DNA of 64,000 nucleotides, taken from positions 10,095-74,094 of the forward strand of contig JBGOZF010000016.1 in NCBI GenBank assembly GCA_041480065.1, read 5' to 3'. The notes under the pieces are model-generated. The model ran no database searches and had not been told where the DNA came from. It saw nothing but the letters and a program-made list of their open reading frames with translations. Shown piece after piece: positions 46,080-57,698 of the stretch. Made by a program: the position numbers and the translations under genes. Origin of the DNA: Fen-999 sp041480065 (GTDB lineage: Bacteria > Pseudomonadota > Gammaproteobacteria > Burkholderiales > Rhodocyclaceae). Position 1 is the first letter of the stretch. Every line of letters starts with the position of its first letter.

Positions 46080-47485
46080 TGCAGATCCGCTCCATGAAGT
46101 TCAAGGCCAATGCCGCCGCATCGCTGGCCAACCCGGTGCTCCAGGCCAATCTGCGCACCTCCAAGAGCAAGTTCGTCGACAAGCGTGCGGCCGCCATCGT
46201 CGAGATCGATGATTTCGAAGGCACCCGCGAAGCCGCGCGGCAGGTGCGCGACCGCGTGCTGAAGGACCTCGACCTCTGGCTCGAGAAATTCGAAACCGCC
46301 GCCACGGCGCGCGGTGCCAAGGTGCTGTGGGCGAAGGACGGCGCCGAGATCTGCCGTCACGTCGCCGAGATCGCGCGCCGGCATAGCGTGAAGAAGGCCG
46401 TCAAATCGAAGTCCATGCTCTCCGAGGAAGCGGGCCTCAACCAGGCGCTGGAAGCAGCCGGCATACAGCCGGTGGAGACCGATCTGGGCGAATACATACT
46501 CCAGATCAACGACAACGAACCGCCCTCGCACATCATCGCGCCGGTCGTCCACAAGAGCCTCGACGAGGTCGCCGACCTCTTCGAGCGCACGCACAAGAAG
46601 CCGCGCAAGACCGACATCCCGGAACTCACGCGCGAAGCTCGCGAGGCGCTGCGCGAGCACTTCCTGACCGCCGACATGGGCATTTCCGGCGGTAACTTCC
46701 TGGTCGCCGAGACCGGCTCGGTTGCCCTGGTGACCAACGAAGGCAACGGTCGCATGGTCACCACGCTGCCGCGCGTGCATGTGGTCGTCACCGGCATCGA
46801 GAAGGTGATTCCGACGCTCGAAGACCTGTCGCTGCTCTTGCGTCTTCTCACGCGCTCGGCCACCGGCCAGTCGATCTCGAACTACGTGTCGCTGCTCACC
46901 GGCGTCAAGCAAGGCGATGAATCCGATGGCCCGGAACATCTGTACTTCATCCTCGTCGACAACGGTCGAGCCGACGTCGTCGGGTCGGAGTTCCAGGAGA
47001 TGCTGCGCTGCATACGCTGCGGCGCCTGCATGAACCACTGCCCGGTCTACCAGACCATCGGCGGCCACGCCTACGGCTGGGTCTATCCGGGGCCGATGGG
47101 CTCGGTGCTGACGCCGCTCTTCGCCGGCATGGACAAGGCCCTCGATCTGCCGCATGCCGCGACGCTGTGCAACCAGTGCGGTGTCGTCTGTCCGGTGAAG
47201 ATCCCGCTGCCGGAACTGCTGCGCCGGCTGCGCGAGAAGCAGGTCGAGACGAAGCTGCGACCGTTGACCGAGCGCCTTGCCTTCAAGGCCTGGGCCTGGG
47301 TCGCGGCGCGACCGAAACTCTACGCGCTCGCCACCTGGTTCGGCGTGCGCTATCTCAACTGGCTTGCCGACGGGCGCGACCGCATCGGCGTGCTTTCCGC
47401 AGCGCCGGAATGGACGCTGGGACGGGATTTCCCGGCGCCCGAGGGGCGTACTTTCCGCGAGTTGTACCGGACGGGCAAGCGCTAA
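46079..47485 (+). CDS. lutB: Lactate utilisation protein LutB/LldF (2 x [4Fe-4S])
   Basis: A 468-residue protein. Residues ~70-300 are the LUD domain, and the ferredoxin-like part carries CIRCGACMNHC (311-321) and CNQCGVVC (364-371) for two [4Fe-4S] clusters. The C-terminal ~75 residues are the LutB-specific tail. It passes electrons from lactate oxidation toward the quinone pool. The ATG overlaps the lutA stop. lutC is not next but ~2.6 kb away. A repeat element follows the stop by 11 bases. Confidence 0.93.
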   Translation: MQIRSMKFKANAAASLANPVLQANLRTSKSKFVDKRAAAIVEIDDFEGTREAARQVRDRVLKDLDLWLEKFETAATARGAKVLWAKDGAEICRHVAEIARRHSVKKAVKSKSMLSEEAGLNQALEAAGIQPVETDLGEYILQINDNEPPSHIIAPVVHKSLDEVADLFERTHKKPRKTDIPELTREAREALREHFLTADMGISGGNFLVAETGSVALVTNEGNGRMVTTLPRVHVVVTGIEKVIPTLEDLSLLLRLLTRSATGQSISNYVSLLTGVKQGDESDGPEHLYFILVDNGRADVVGSEFQEMLRCIRCGACMNHCPVYQTIGGHAYGWVYPGPMGSVLTPLFAGMDKALDLPHAATLCNQCGVVCPVKIPLPELLRRLREKQVETKLRPLTERLAFKAWAWVAARPKLYALATWFGVRYLNWLADGRDRIGVLSAAPEWTLGRDFPAPEGRTFRELYRTGKR

Positions 47486-47496
47486 TCGTGCGGAAA

Positions 47497-47650
47497 GCAT
47501 TTACACCGCAAAGGACGCAGAGGACGCCAAGGAAAACAAGCGACTGGACTTCGGAATCGACACACCGTCTGGGCGGTATCCGATTTGTCCTCGATCTGGC
47601 CTTCCTTTGCGTCCTCTGCGTTCCTTGCGGTGAATGAACTGGGGTTCTTG
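47497..47650 (+). repeat. Inverted-repeat intergenic element, copy between lutB and the dehydrogenase gene
   Basis: The left arm (47501-47533, ttacaccgcaaaggacgcag...) is roughly the reverse complement of the right arm (47599-47633, ...cttgcggtgaa), with ~65 bases between. The right end continues tgaactggggttcttg, almost the same as the end of the copy at 53801-53960. The element fills the whole gap and its right end supplies the in-frame ATG at 47634 of the next gene. Confidence 0.85.
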
Positions 47651-47654
47651 CCTA

Positions 47655-48602
47655 GTGGAACGCATCGTCTACCTCGAAAAGGATTCCATCCGCGCCGAGG
47701 TGCGGCGGCCCGCATTCGCGCACGTCTGGCAGGAATTTCCGCGTACCGGACCGGACGAGGTCTTCGAGCGCGTCAAGGATGCCAACATCATCATCGTCAA
47801 CAAGGTCGTGCTTGCCGGCGATTTGTTGGCGCGCTTGCCGAATCTGAAGCTGATCGCCGAGGCCGCCACCGGCACCGACAACATCGACCTCGCCTGGTGC
47901 CGGCAGCACAAGCTGCCGGTGACCAACATCCGCGGCTACGCGGCGCAGACCGTGCCCGAGCATGTACTGATGATGGTGCTGGCGCTGCGTCGGCAGTTGC
48001 TGGCCTATCGCGCCGATCTGGCCGCCGGCAAGTGGCAGCGGTCGCCGCAGTTCTGTTTCTTCGATCATCCGATTCGCGACTTGCATGGTTCGACGCTCGG
48101 CCTGATCGGCCGCGGATCGCTCGGCCAGGGCGTCGCCCGGCTGGCGGAGGCGTTCGGCATGCGCGTGATCTGGGGCGAGCGCAAGGGTGCCGCTGCCGTG
48201 CGCGAAGGCTACGTCTCGTTCGCGCAACTGCTGGCCGAGGCGGATGTCATCTCACTGCACTGCCCGCTGGACGCGGAAACGCGCGGCATGATCGGCGCTG
48301 CGGAACTCTCGGCCATGAAGCGCGAGGCGATACTCATCAACACCGCCCGCGGTGGCCTGGTCGACGAAGCCGCGCTGGCGCAAGCGCTGAAAGAAGGCCG
48401 AATCGCGGGCGCCGGGTTCGATGTGCTCTCGAAGGAGCCGCCGCGCGACGGCAATCCGCTGCTGGAATTGAACCTGCCGAACTTCATCCTGATGCCGCAT
48501 GTCGGCTGGGCTTCCGACAAGGCCATGCAGACCCTGGCCGATCAATTGATAGCCAATATCGAAGCGTTCGTGCGTGGCGAGGAAAGGAACCGGGTCGTCT
48601 GA
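47655..48602 (+). CDS. D-isomer-specific 2-hydroxyacid dehydrogenase (HprA/glycerate dehydrogenase-like)
   Basis: A 315-residue NAD(P)-dependent dehydrogenase. The Rossmann motif is GLIGRGSLGQG (~145-155). The catalytic Arg is in INTARGGLVDE (~230), the Glu in VLSKEPP and the His in MPHVGWAS (~280). Likely substrates are glycerate, hydroxypyruvate or D-lactate; I cannot choose. GTG 47655 is preferred because the ATG at 47634 lies inside the repeat element. Neither start has a good ribosome site. It is convergent with the diguanylate cyclase gene, with one base between stops. Confidence 0.85.
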   Translation: MERIVYLEKDSIRAEVRRPAFAHVWQEFPRTGPDEVFERVKDANIIIVNKVVLAGDLLARLPNLKLIAEAATGTDNIDLAWCRQHKLPVTNIRGYAAQTVPEHVLMMVLALRRQLLAYRADLAAGKWQRSPQFCFFDHPIRDLHGSTLGLIGRGSLGQGVARLAEAFGMRVIWGERKGAAAVREGYVSFAQLLAEADVISLHCPLDAETRGMIGAAELSAMKREAILINTARGGLVDEAALAQALKEGRIAGAGFDVLSKEPPRDGNPLLELNLPNFILMPHVGWASDKAMQTLADQLIANIEAFVRGEERNRVV

Positions 48603-48603
48603 G

Positions 48604-49956
48604 TCACACCGGGCCGGCGAGTTCGACCCGATTGCGGCCGAGCGCTTTGGCGCGGTAGAGCGCGTCATCGGCAAGGCTGAGCAAGCCAGGGAACTTGTTG
48701 CTGTCCTGGTTTTCCGCGCATCCGACGGAAACGGTGACGGCGAAGGCATCGCCTTCGAAGCATGCGAAGCATTCCTCCGCGATGCGTTGACGCAGCATCT
48801 CTGCCAGCCGGGCCGCGCCTTCGACCGGCGTGTCCGGCAGCAACACCACGAATTCCTCGCCGCCATAGCGGGCAGGCAGGTCCTGCCGGCGCAATTCACC
48901 CCGGATCAGTTCGCCGACACGCTTGAGGACGGCATCGCCGGCACCATGACCATAGCGGTCGTTCAAGTGCTTGAAGTGATCGATATCGAGCATCAGCAGC
49001 GAGACCGGCGAGTGGTTGCGCGCCGCGCGATCCAGTTCGCGCGGGCCCTCGTCGAACAGCAGGCGGCGGTTGGGAAGATCGGTCAGGGGGTCGCGGGTGG
49101 CGGCGAACGCCAGTCGTCGTTCCGCGCCGCGCCGGCGCATGTCCATGTTCTCCTGGATCACCGCAGAGAAGGCGATCAGGCCGGAGATGAAGGCGCTGAC
49201 GAGGACGATGAACAGGCCGAACAACTCCGCCGGTTGCCTGGCCGCAGCGGTGAGCAGCGCATATCCGATCAGGAAGGGGACAACGTAGCCGAGCAGGATC
49301 TGGACTCTGGCGATGCGACCGCCGACCCAAGGACTGAGGATCGAACGCAGGATGCCCCGGTGGGCGCCAGCGAGAAGAATGGCAGCGCCCACCGGCAAGG
49401 CCGCGACGACCGTGGTCAGGGCCATGCGGCCAAAGAACCTGTCTACCCCGTAGGCGTATCCGGTGATCGAGACCAGAGGAAAGCCCAGCGCGAGAAAGGC
49501 CAGCACTTGGGCAATGGTGAATCTCCGTTGGCCGTTCAGGATCAGCGCGACGGACAGCAGCACAACCATGGTCGCGGTATTGGTACCCGTGGCGATCGGG
49601 GTGCCGGCGGCCTGACTATCGCGGACGATCCCGTAGAATGGGGTGATGGTGCTCAGCAGATCCTGGTCCAGCGAGATCTCGGCAAGGCGCAGCACGCCGA
49701 GCGCCAATGCAGCCCCGCCCATGACCGTTGGCAGTCGGCTCCGGCGGCGTGGCCGCCAGCAGAGAATGCCGAAGCCGAGCAAGGCGATGGCGGTGGCCGT
49801 CAGCGGGTGGGTGGCTGGTCCACCGGTTAGCGGGCGGAATAGCCATTCAACGCCGTTCCCGTAGCCAACGGCAAGAATGGCGCAGGCAAAGACGATGCCG
49901 GACAGGCCGAGAGGCCGGACCAGGTTCAAGCCACGACGGACTTGCAGGAAACGCAT
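48604..49956 (-). CDS. Membrane-bound diguanylate cyclase (GGDEF)
   Basis: A 450-residue protein with about eight membrane helices (~12-270), a short coiled linker and a GGDEF domain (~285-445). The active-site motif is GGEEF (~364-368). The inhibitory site RRQD lies five residues before it (LPARY between), so product feedback should operate. It makes cyclic di-GMP from two GTP. The membrane part is a sensor of unknown ligand. It interrupts the lut genes. Confidence 0.92.
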   Translation of the reverse strand: MRFLQVRRGLNLVRPLGLSGIVFACAILAVGYGNGVEWLFRPLTGGPATHPLTATAIALLGFGILCWRPRRRSRLPTVMGGAALALGVLRLAEISLDQDLLSTITPFYGIVRDSQAAGTPIATGTNTATMVVLLSVALILNGQRRFTIAQVLAFLALGFPLVSITGYAYGVDRFFGRMALTTVVAALPVGAAILLAGAHRGILRSILSPWVGGRIARVQILLGYVVPFLIGYALLTAAARQPAELFGLFIVLVSAFISGLIAFSAVIQENMDMRRRGAERRLAFAATRDPLTDLPNRRLLFDEGPRELDRAARNHSPVSLLMLDIDHFKHLNDRYGHGAGDAVLKRVGELIRGELRRQDLPARYGGEEFVVLLPDTPVEGAARLAEMLRQRIAEECFACFEGDAFAVTVSVGCAENQDSNKFPGLLSLADDALYRAKALGRNRVELAGPV

Positions 49957-50099
49957 GAGGCCACGCGGGGTTTTGGCTGCGACTGGGATGTTAGCGAAAC
50001 TTAGGGCGAAAGCTATACGTGCAGCAACGTAGCACGACCGCCCGGAATACGCCGCAACTGATCTGCGCTAAGGTACACGGCTTGAACGAAGGGGTATCG

Positions 50100-50753
50100 A
50101 TGAGCAACCGCGAAGACATCATGAGCCGGGTACGCGAGAAGCTTGGCCGCAACACGGAGAACGCCCGCAGCGCCGGCGCCGAGATCGACGCTTGGCTGGC
50201 CGCACGCCAGTCGGGGCCGCGGCCGAGAGTCGCCGGTGATCTGGTCGCGCGTTTTATCGCCAAGTCGGAAGCGCAATCCAGCACCATCGACCTGCTGGCC
50301 GAATGGAACGGGGTTCCGGCTGCGGTGGCCCGCTACCTGGCAGCGAACGCCCTGCCCATGCATGTGGTCGGCTGGCCGCTGCTGTGCGGGCATCCGTGGC
50401 AGCAGGCAGGCATCGTCTTCGAGGCGCGCGGTGCCAGGGAAGGAGATCAGGTGGGAATCACCGGCAGCTACTGCGCCATCGCCGAAACCGGCACCCTGAT
50501 GCTGCTTTCCGGCGCCGAGACGCCGGCCTCGGTGAGTCTCCTGCCGGAGACACATGTCGCCGTCGTGGCCGCCTCCCGTATAGTCGCCGGCATGGAGGAC
50601 GCTTGGAACCTCGCCCGCGCCGAGTTGTCGCAACTGCCGCGAGCCGTCAATTTCGTTTCCGGCCCCTCCCGTACCGGCGACATCGAGCAGACGATCGTCC
50701 TCGGCGCGCACGGGCCTTACCGCGTTCATGTGATCGTCGTGGGAGGTGCCTAG
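50100..50753 (+). CDS. lutC: Lactate utilisation protein LutC (LUD domain)
   Basis: A 217-residue LUD-domain protein of the LutC/YkgG family, with the C-terminal signature GPSRTGDIEQTIVLGAHGP. It is the third part of the LutABC lactate-oxidation complex. The ATG at 50100 (MSNREDIMSRVREKLG) has GAAGGGG about 8 bases upstream. It lies 2.6 kb from lutAB, with a dehydrogenase and a diguanylate cyclase between. The trehalose genes follow after 54 bases. Confidence 0.9.
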   Translation: MSNREDIMSRVREKLGRNTENARSAGAEIDAWLAARQSGPRPRVAGDLVARFIAKSEAQSSTIDLLAEWNGVPAAVARYLAANALPMHVVGWPLLCGHPWQQAGIVFEARGAREGDQVGITGSYCAIAETGTLMLLSGAETPASVSLLPETHVAVVAASRIVAGMEDAWNLARAELSQLPRAVNFVSGPSRTGDIEQTIVLGAHGPYRVHVIVVGGA

Positions 50754-50807
50754 AGGAAGACCGCAGCCCGGTCACAGGGCCGGACAATAATTTGAGGGAG
50801 GCGCTTG

Positions 50808-53042
<2,235 letters not shown>

Positions 53043-53789
53043 ATGCGCACCCGGAAGTTGCTGCAACCGCCAGCGGCCGAGACCGGCTGGGCCTACTTCC
53101 TGGATGTCGACGGCACCTTGCTCGACATCGCCGAGACACCAGGATCCGTCCACGTGGACGCGGCCCTGCTCGACCTCATCGCCCGCCTGTACAAGGCCAG
53201 CGATGGCGCCGTCGCCCTGATCAGCGGCAGGGCGCTGTCCGATCTCGACGAGCGTCTCGGCATGTTGCGCCTGCCCATGGCCGGCCAGCACGGACTCGAG
53301 CGGCGCGACGTCGCCGGCCGGCTCTGGATGCATGCGCCGCCGCCGGAAGCCAAGTGCGCGATCAAGGCGGCCCTGGCGACGGCGCTGGAACGACATCCCG
53401 GCTTGCTGCTCGAAGACAAGGGACTGACGCTGGCCTTGCACTATCGCCGGGCGCCCAGGCTCGCCGGCTATGCGCACCGGATGATGGCGCAACTGGCGGC
53501 CGGCGCCGGCAGCACGCTCGAACTGCAGAAGGGCAAGCGCGTGGTCGAGCTGAAGCCGGCGGGCATCGACAAGGGCACCGCAATCGGCGAGTATCTGGCC
53601 GAGCTGCCTTTCCAGGGCCGGCGGCCGGTGTTCATCGGCGACGACGCCAACGACGAGCACGGCTTCGCCGAGATCAACCGGGCGGGCGGCGTATCGATCA
53701 AAGTCGGTCCGGGTCGCAGTTGCGGGCGCTATCGCCTGGCCAATGTGGCGGCCGTACGGAATTGGCTGGCCGGCGCCTTGACGGGGTAG
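53043..53789 (+). CDS. otsB: Trehalose-6-phosphate phosphatase
   Basis: A 248-residue HAD-family phosphatase. The nucleophile is D21 in LDVDGTLLD (20-28), motif II is LISGR (~60) and the metal site is IGDDANDEHGF (~200). It dephosphorylates trehalose-6-phosphate, completing the pathway begun by the gene just upstream, whose stop it abuts directly. A repeat element separates it from the GH15 gene. Confidence 0.93.
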   Translation: MRTRKLLQPPAAETGWAYFLDVDGTLLDIAETPGSVHVDAALLDLIARLYKASDGAVALISGRALSDLDERLGMLRLPMAGQHGLERRDVAGRLWMHAPPPEAKCAIKAALATALERHPGLLLEDKGLTLALHYRRAPRLAGYAHRMMAQLAAGAGSTLELQKGKRVVELKPAGIDKGTAIGEYLAELPFQGRRPVFIGDDANDEHGFAEINRAGGVSIKVGPGRSCGRYRLANVAAVRNWLAGALTG

Positions 53790-53800
53790 ACATGATTCCG

Positions 53801-53960
53801 GAAAGAGCAGTTCGACCGCCAAGGACGCAAAGGACGCAAAGGAAGACAGTTGTTTTGGTTTCCGGAGGTCCTCGGCGTGAGATTGGTCCACGCCTTGGCT
53901 CAAGATTGCTTTCCTTTGCGTCCTTTGCGTCCTTTGCGGTGAACGAACTGAGGTTCTTGG
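53801..53960 (+). repeat. Inverted-repeat intergenic element, copy between otsB and GH15 gene
   Basis: This is the best-kept copy. The left arm (53811-53844) contains accgccaaggacgcaaagga and the right arm (53910-53943) its near reverse complement ending cctttgcggt. About 65 bases lie between, with tttccggaggtc in the middle as in the copy at 350. It ends gaactgaggttcttgg, two bases before the GH15 start codon. Confidence 0.88.
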
Positions 53961-53961
53961 G

Positions 53962-55740
53962 ATGAATACGCTCGACTTGGCATTGATCGGCAACTGCACC
54001 GTCGGTGCGCTGGTGGACGGGCGCGGCACCATCGTCTGGGGGTGCTTCCCGCGCTTCGACGGCGATCCGGTCTTCTGTTCCCTGCTCAAGGACACCGAGG
54101 ACCGCGGTTTCTTCGCCATCGACCTGGTCGACCTGGACCGCGTCGAACAGCATTACCTCGACAACACCGCGATCCTGGTGACGCGGCTGTTCGATCGCCA
54201 TGGCGGTTGCGTCGAACTGACCGACTTCGCGCCGAGGTTCGGCCAATACGGCCGCATGTTCCGGCCGACGATGCTGGTGCGTCAGGCCAGGCGGCTTTCC
54301 GGCAGTCCCCGGCTGACCGTCCGCCTGCGGCCGGCCTGCGACAACGGCGCCGGGCAGCCGAGCGTGACCTGGGGCAGCCACCACATCCGCTATGTCATGC
54401 CGGACCAGGTGCTGCGGCTGACGACCAACGCCTCCATTACCGCCGTGCTGCAGGAAACGCCCTTCTTCCTCGAGAACCAGCTCACGCTGCTGCTGGGACC
54501 CGATGAGACGGTGCACGAGGCCGCGGGCGAAGTCGGCCGCCGTTTCCTGGATGAAACGGCGCAGTACTGGCAGGAATGGACGCGCTTCCTGGGCATTCCC
54601 TACGAGTGGCAGGAGGCGGTGATTCGCGCCGCCATCACCCTCAAGCTCAATGCCTTCGACGATACCGGCGCGGTCATCGCCGCCATGACCACCTCGATTC
54701 CGGAGGCGGCCGGCAGCGGCCGCAACTGGGACTACCGCTACTGCTGGCTGCGCGACGGCTACTTCGTGGTGAATGCGCTGAATCGCCTCGGTGCCACGCG
54801 TACCCTCGAGCGCTACCTGAGCTACATCGTCAACATCGCCGCCGACGCCGCCGGCGGTCCGCTGCAGCCGGTGTATGGCATCGACGGCCGCACGGCGCTG
54901 GACGAGCATACGGTCGAAGCGCTGACCGGCTATCGGGGCATGGGACCGGTGCGCGTCGGCAACCAGGCCTATCGGCAGATCCAGCATGATGTCTACGGCT
55001 CGGCCGTCCTCGCCGCCACTCACATCTTCTTCGACCACCGCCTGACCCACCGCGGCACCGAAGCCCTGTTCCACCGCCTGGAGCCGCTGGGCGAGAAGGC
55101 CGTGGTCTGCTTCGATCAGCCGGACGCCGGCCTTTGGGAGTTGCGAGGCAGCGCGCGGGTGCATACCTTCTCTGCCGTCATGTGCTGGGCGGCCTGCGAC
55201 CGGCTGGCCCGGATTGCCGAACGCCTGGGCCTTGCGGAAAGCACAAGCTACTGGCGCGAGCGGGCGGACGTCCTGCATCGCGTCATCGTCGAGCGCACCT
55301 GGAGCGAGAAACGCAACGCTTTCGTCTCCACCTTCGACGGCGAGGCGATGGACGCGAGCCTGCTCCTGTTGGCAGAAGTCGGCTTCGTCGATGCCGCCGA
55401 TCCGCGCTTCGCCGCCACGGTCGATGCCGTCGAACGGGATCTGCGCCGCGGCGATTTCATTTTCCGCTACGTCGAGAAGGACGATTTCGGCGAGCCCGAG
55501 AACGCGTTCATGGTCTGCACCTTCTGGTACGTCAATGCGCTGGCCGCCATCGGCCGGCGCGAGGAAGCGCGCGCCCTGTTCGAGCGGCTGCTCGGCTATC
55601 GCAATCGCCACGGCCTGCTGGCCGAACATATCGATCCGAAGACCGGCGAGCAGTGGGGCAACTTCGTCCAGACCTACAGCATGGTCGGCCTGATCAATTC
55701 GGCGATCCGCCTGTCGATCCGCTGGGACCAGGCGTTCTGA
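53962..55740 (+). CDS. GH15 family glycosidase (glucoamylase/trehalase-like)
   Basis: A 592-residue cytoplasmic protein. The N-terminal ~220 residues form the beta-sandwich and the rest the (alpha/alpha)6 barrel. Catalytic regions are RNWDYRYCWLRDGYF (254-268) and TGEQWGNFVQTYS (~560-572), which hold the two Glu/trp-site elements of GH15. Bacterial GH15 proteins include glucoamylases and trehalases; beside otsB a trehalase role is possible but unproven. The ATG is directly after the repeat element, so the ribosome site, if any, is supplied by it. Confidence 0.88.
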   Translation: MNTLDLALIGNCTVGALVDGRGTIVWGCFPRFDGDPVFCSLLKDTEDRGFFAIDLVDLDRVEQHYLDNTAILVTRLFDRHGGCVELTDFAPRFGQYGRMFRPTMLVRQARRLSGSPRLTVRLRPACDNGAGQPSVTWGSHHIRYVMPDQVLRLTTNASITAVLQETPFFLENQLTLLLGPDETVHEAAGEVGRRFLDETAQYWQEWTRFLGIPYEWQEAVIRAAITLKLNAFDDTGAVIAAMTTSIPEAAGSGRNWDYRYCWLRDGYFVVNALNRLGATRTLERYLSYIVNIAADAAGGPLQPVYGIDGRTALDEHTVEALTGYRGMGPVRVGNQAYRQIQHDVYGSAVLAATHIFFDHRLTHRGTEALFHRLEPLGEKAVVCFDQPDAGLWELRGSARVHTFSAVMCWAACDRLARIAERLGLAESTSYWRERADVLHRVIVERTWSEKRNAFVSTFDGEAMDASLLLLAEVGFVDAADPRFAATVDAVERDLRRGDFIFRYVEKDDFGEPENAFMVCTFWYVNALAAIGRREEARALFERLLGYRNRHGLLAEHIDPKTGEQWGNFVQTYSMVGLINSAIRLSIRWDQAF

Positions 55741-55825
55741 CCCGCGGCGTTGCCTCGTCCGGGAAACGATTACGGCGTCGACGGCGTCCAACGCCGAGTA
55801 TCGGCAAACAGAAGGAAGGCCATCG

Positions 55826-56410
55826 GTGCGCAATACATCCTCAGCCGTGCAAACCCTGATCATCGCGACGGTGATCGGCTTCCTGGTGGAAATGGGCATG
55901 GGCGAGAACGCTTTCGCCGTCTTCGCCCTGTGGCCGCCGGGCGCCAACTTCATGCCCTGGCAGATCGTCAGCTATGCGTTCCTGCATGCCAACATCACGC
56001 ATCTGGCCTTCAACATGTTCGGCCTGTGGATGTTCGGCCGGGAACTGGAATATGTGCTGGGGTCACGCGTACTCATGCAACTCTACTTCGCGAGCGTGCT
56101 GTCTGCCGCGATCATGCAGTTGCTGGTCAGCGGCCTGACCGGCAGCATCTATCCGACGGTGGGCGCGTCGGGCGGCATCTTCGGGCTGTTGCTTGCGTAC
56201 GGGATGTTCTTCCCGAACCGGACGGTGATGCTGCTCTTTCCGCCCATTCCCATGCCGGCCCGGGTGTTCGTGGTCGTCTATGCCGGCCTCGAACTGTTGC
56301 TCGGTGTGACCGGCACGCAGGCGGGAGTGGCGCACTTCGCCCATCTCGGCGGCATGGTGGGTGGGTACCTGGTCGTCCGCCACCGGCGGGGCAGGGGACG
56401 ATGGCGCTAA
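55826..56410 (+). CDS. Rhomboid family intramembrane serine protease
   Basis: A 194-residue membrane protease with six helices. The catalytic Ser is S115 in GASGG (113-117), the His is H173 in AHFAHLGGMVGG, and the oxyanion-side HLAFNMFGLW lies near 59-68. It cleaves membrane-anchored substrates within or near the bilayer. It uses a GTG start, with AGAAGGAAGG upstream. It ends the trehalose/GH15 run and faces the PEP-CTERM gene. Its substrate is unknown. Confidence 0.93.
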   Translation: MRNTSSAVQTLIIATVIGFLVEMGMGENAFAVFALWPPGANFMPWQIVSYAFLHANITHLAFNMFGLWMFGRELEYVLGSRVLMQLYFASVLSAAIMQLLVSGLTGSIYPTVGASGGIFGLLLAYGMFFPNRTVMLLFPPIPMPARVFVVVYAGLELLLGVTGTQAGVAHFAHLGGMVGGYLVVRHRRGRGRWR

Positions 56411-56518
56411 ACCCGGCCTGACAGGTGTCGCCGCCAGCGCTTCTCGGCGCCGACGATCAGCATGCCGAGCGCGCTGACGCTGCCGTGTTGGAGCGCTTCG
56501 GCTCTTCGGTTGAGGAAT

Positions 56519-56542
56519 GCGCACGCAATGACTTGCGTGCGC
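56519..56542. terminator. Perfect 10-bp hairpin between convergent genes (bidirectional terminator candidate)
   Basis: GCGCACGCAA-tgac-TTGCGTGCGC is a perfect palindrome. It lies 34 bases after the PEP-CTERM stop on the minus strand and 109 bases after the rhomboid stop on the plus strand. Neither side has a strong T run, so termination may be weak. Confidence 0.5.
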
Positions 56543-56575
56543 GTCTTCAATGACTTCCCTCCCTTGGCGGCGCGC

Positions 56576-57646
56576 TCAGACCCGAGCGGTCTTGCGGAGA
56601 GCCCCCATGAGACTAAACGTGCCCAGCCCAAGTGCCACGAGCAGCAGGCTGTTCGGCTCGGGGACGTTTTGCCCCATCGGTGTCAGCGCGCTGAATTCCT
56701 GTTCGTAACCGTTGTTGATGTTCGAGAACATCCAGTTGCCCTGGATGTAGTCGTAATCGGAGTTCAGCACCATGTCCGAAAGGTCGGCGTTGTAGATGGC
56801 GAATGCGGCTGTGTTTTGGCCGAGGTTCTCGTTTACATCCTTGCCGCCCAGGGCTTTCTGGGCCGCGTCGCAAGGGCCGAAACTCAGGAAGCCAGCCGTT
56901 GCGGATACACAGATCGTACCGGTCACCGTCACCCAATTGGGATCGCTGTCGTTGCCCACATTGGGAGTATCGGTCGATCCCGGCTTGCCCGTGAGGTAGT
57001 AGTTGAGCTCGGGCAGGATGCCTTCCTTGTCGATCAGTGACACGTGGAACCATGTCAGGAGGTCGATGCCGGCTAGCCCATCGGTGCCCGTTTCGTTCAG
57101 ATTGAAATAGATGACGAACTTGCCGTCGGGTGCCGATCCTGCAGCAAGCTCTGTACGAATCGCCGACAGGGTTCCGCTCCAACGGGCCGGGTCGTCCCCA
57201 GTGAAAGTCGGGGTGGTCTCGGTAGCGGCACCAACGACGAACGGCGGATGCGATCCGGAACCGGTCGGTTGCTGTTGGGCATCATCGATCAGGCGTCCGT
57301 TGCCGTTGGTGACGACATTGTTATTGTTCGTTCCCGTCCCATAGACGATGTATCCGTCCCTGCCGAGTTCCCCTGGGTCGGACGCGACGTAGAACGGTTT
57401 GCCGGGATTGGGGTTGGTGGTGGGAAAACTTCCGTGTTGCGCAAAGTAGGCTTGCGTGTAAAGAAGTCCGAGCGAATAGACGGTAAAGTCGCCGAACTGG
57501 ATGCAGTTGTTCGTCTGACTCAGGCCGCAATTCGGCGACGGCAAGGTAGTGAAACTCTGCATCGTCGGTCCGGCGTTTGCGACGCCCGTGCAGCCTATGG
57601 CGGCAGCCAATGCTGCGATCGAAAGTATCTTCTGTCTGGTTCTCAT
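56576..57646 (-). CDS. PEP-CTERM sorting domain protein
   Basis: A 356-residue exported protein. The signal peptide (~1-25, cleaved near VANAG) precedes a ~300-residue domain rich in Asn, Thr and Gly, with Cys at 39 and 47 and another pair near 235-250. The C-terminal 29 residues are the sorting signal: VPEP at 328-331, a hydrophobic helix and a basic tail (LRKTARV). Exosortase (EpsH/XrtA) recognises this and the protein is delivered to the cell surface or EPS matrix. The ATG at 57646 has AAGGAGAG just upstream. A sigma-54 type promoter lies 53 bases before it. The function of the main domain is unknown. Confidence 0.88.
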   Translation of the reverse strand: MRTRQKILSIAALAAAIGCTGVANAGPTMQSFTTLPSPNCGLSQTNNCIQFGDFTVYSLGLLYTQAYFAQHGSFPTTNPNPGKPFYVASDPGELGRDGYIVYGTGTNNNNVVTNGNGRLIDDAQQQPTGSGSHPPFVVGAATETTPTFTGDDPARWSGTLSAIRTELAAGSAPDGKFVIYFNLNETGTDGLAGIDLLTWFHVSLIDKEGILPELNYYLTGKPGSTDTPNVGNDSDPNWVTVTGTICVSATAGFLSFGPCDAAQKALGGKDVNENLGQNTAAFAIYNADLSDMVLNSDYDYIQGNWMFSNINNGYEQEFSALTPMGQNVPEPNSLLLVALGLGTFSLMGALRKTARV

Positions 57647-57698
57647 ATCGTCTCTCCTTGGGGTCTGTTCGTGCTGCCCTGATGTCGCTTTGGTAATA

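Noticed and set aside
56407..56631. A 74-codon minus-strand frame after the PEP-CTERM gene
   Set aside because: It overlaps the PEP-CTERM 3' end, spans the hairpin at 56519-56542 and matches nothing I know.
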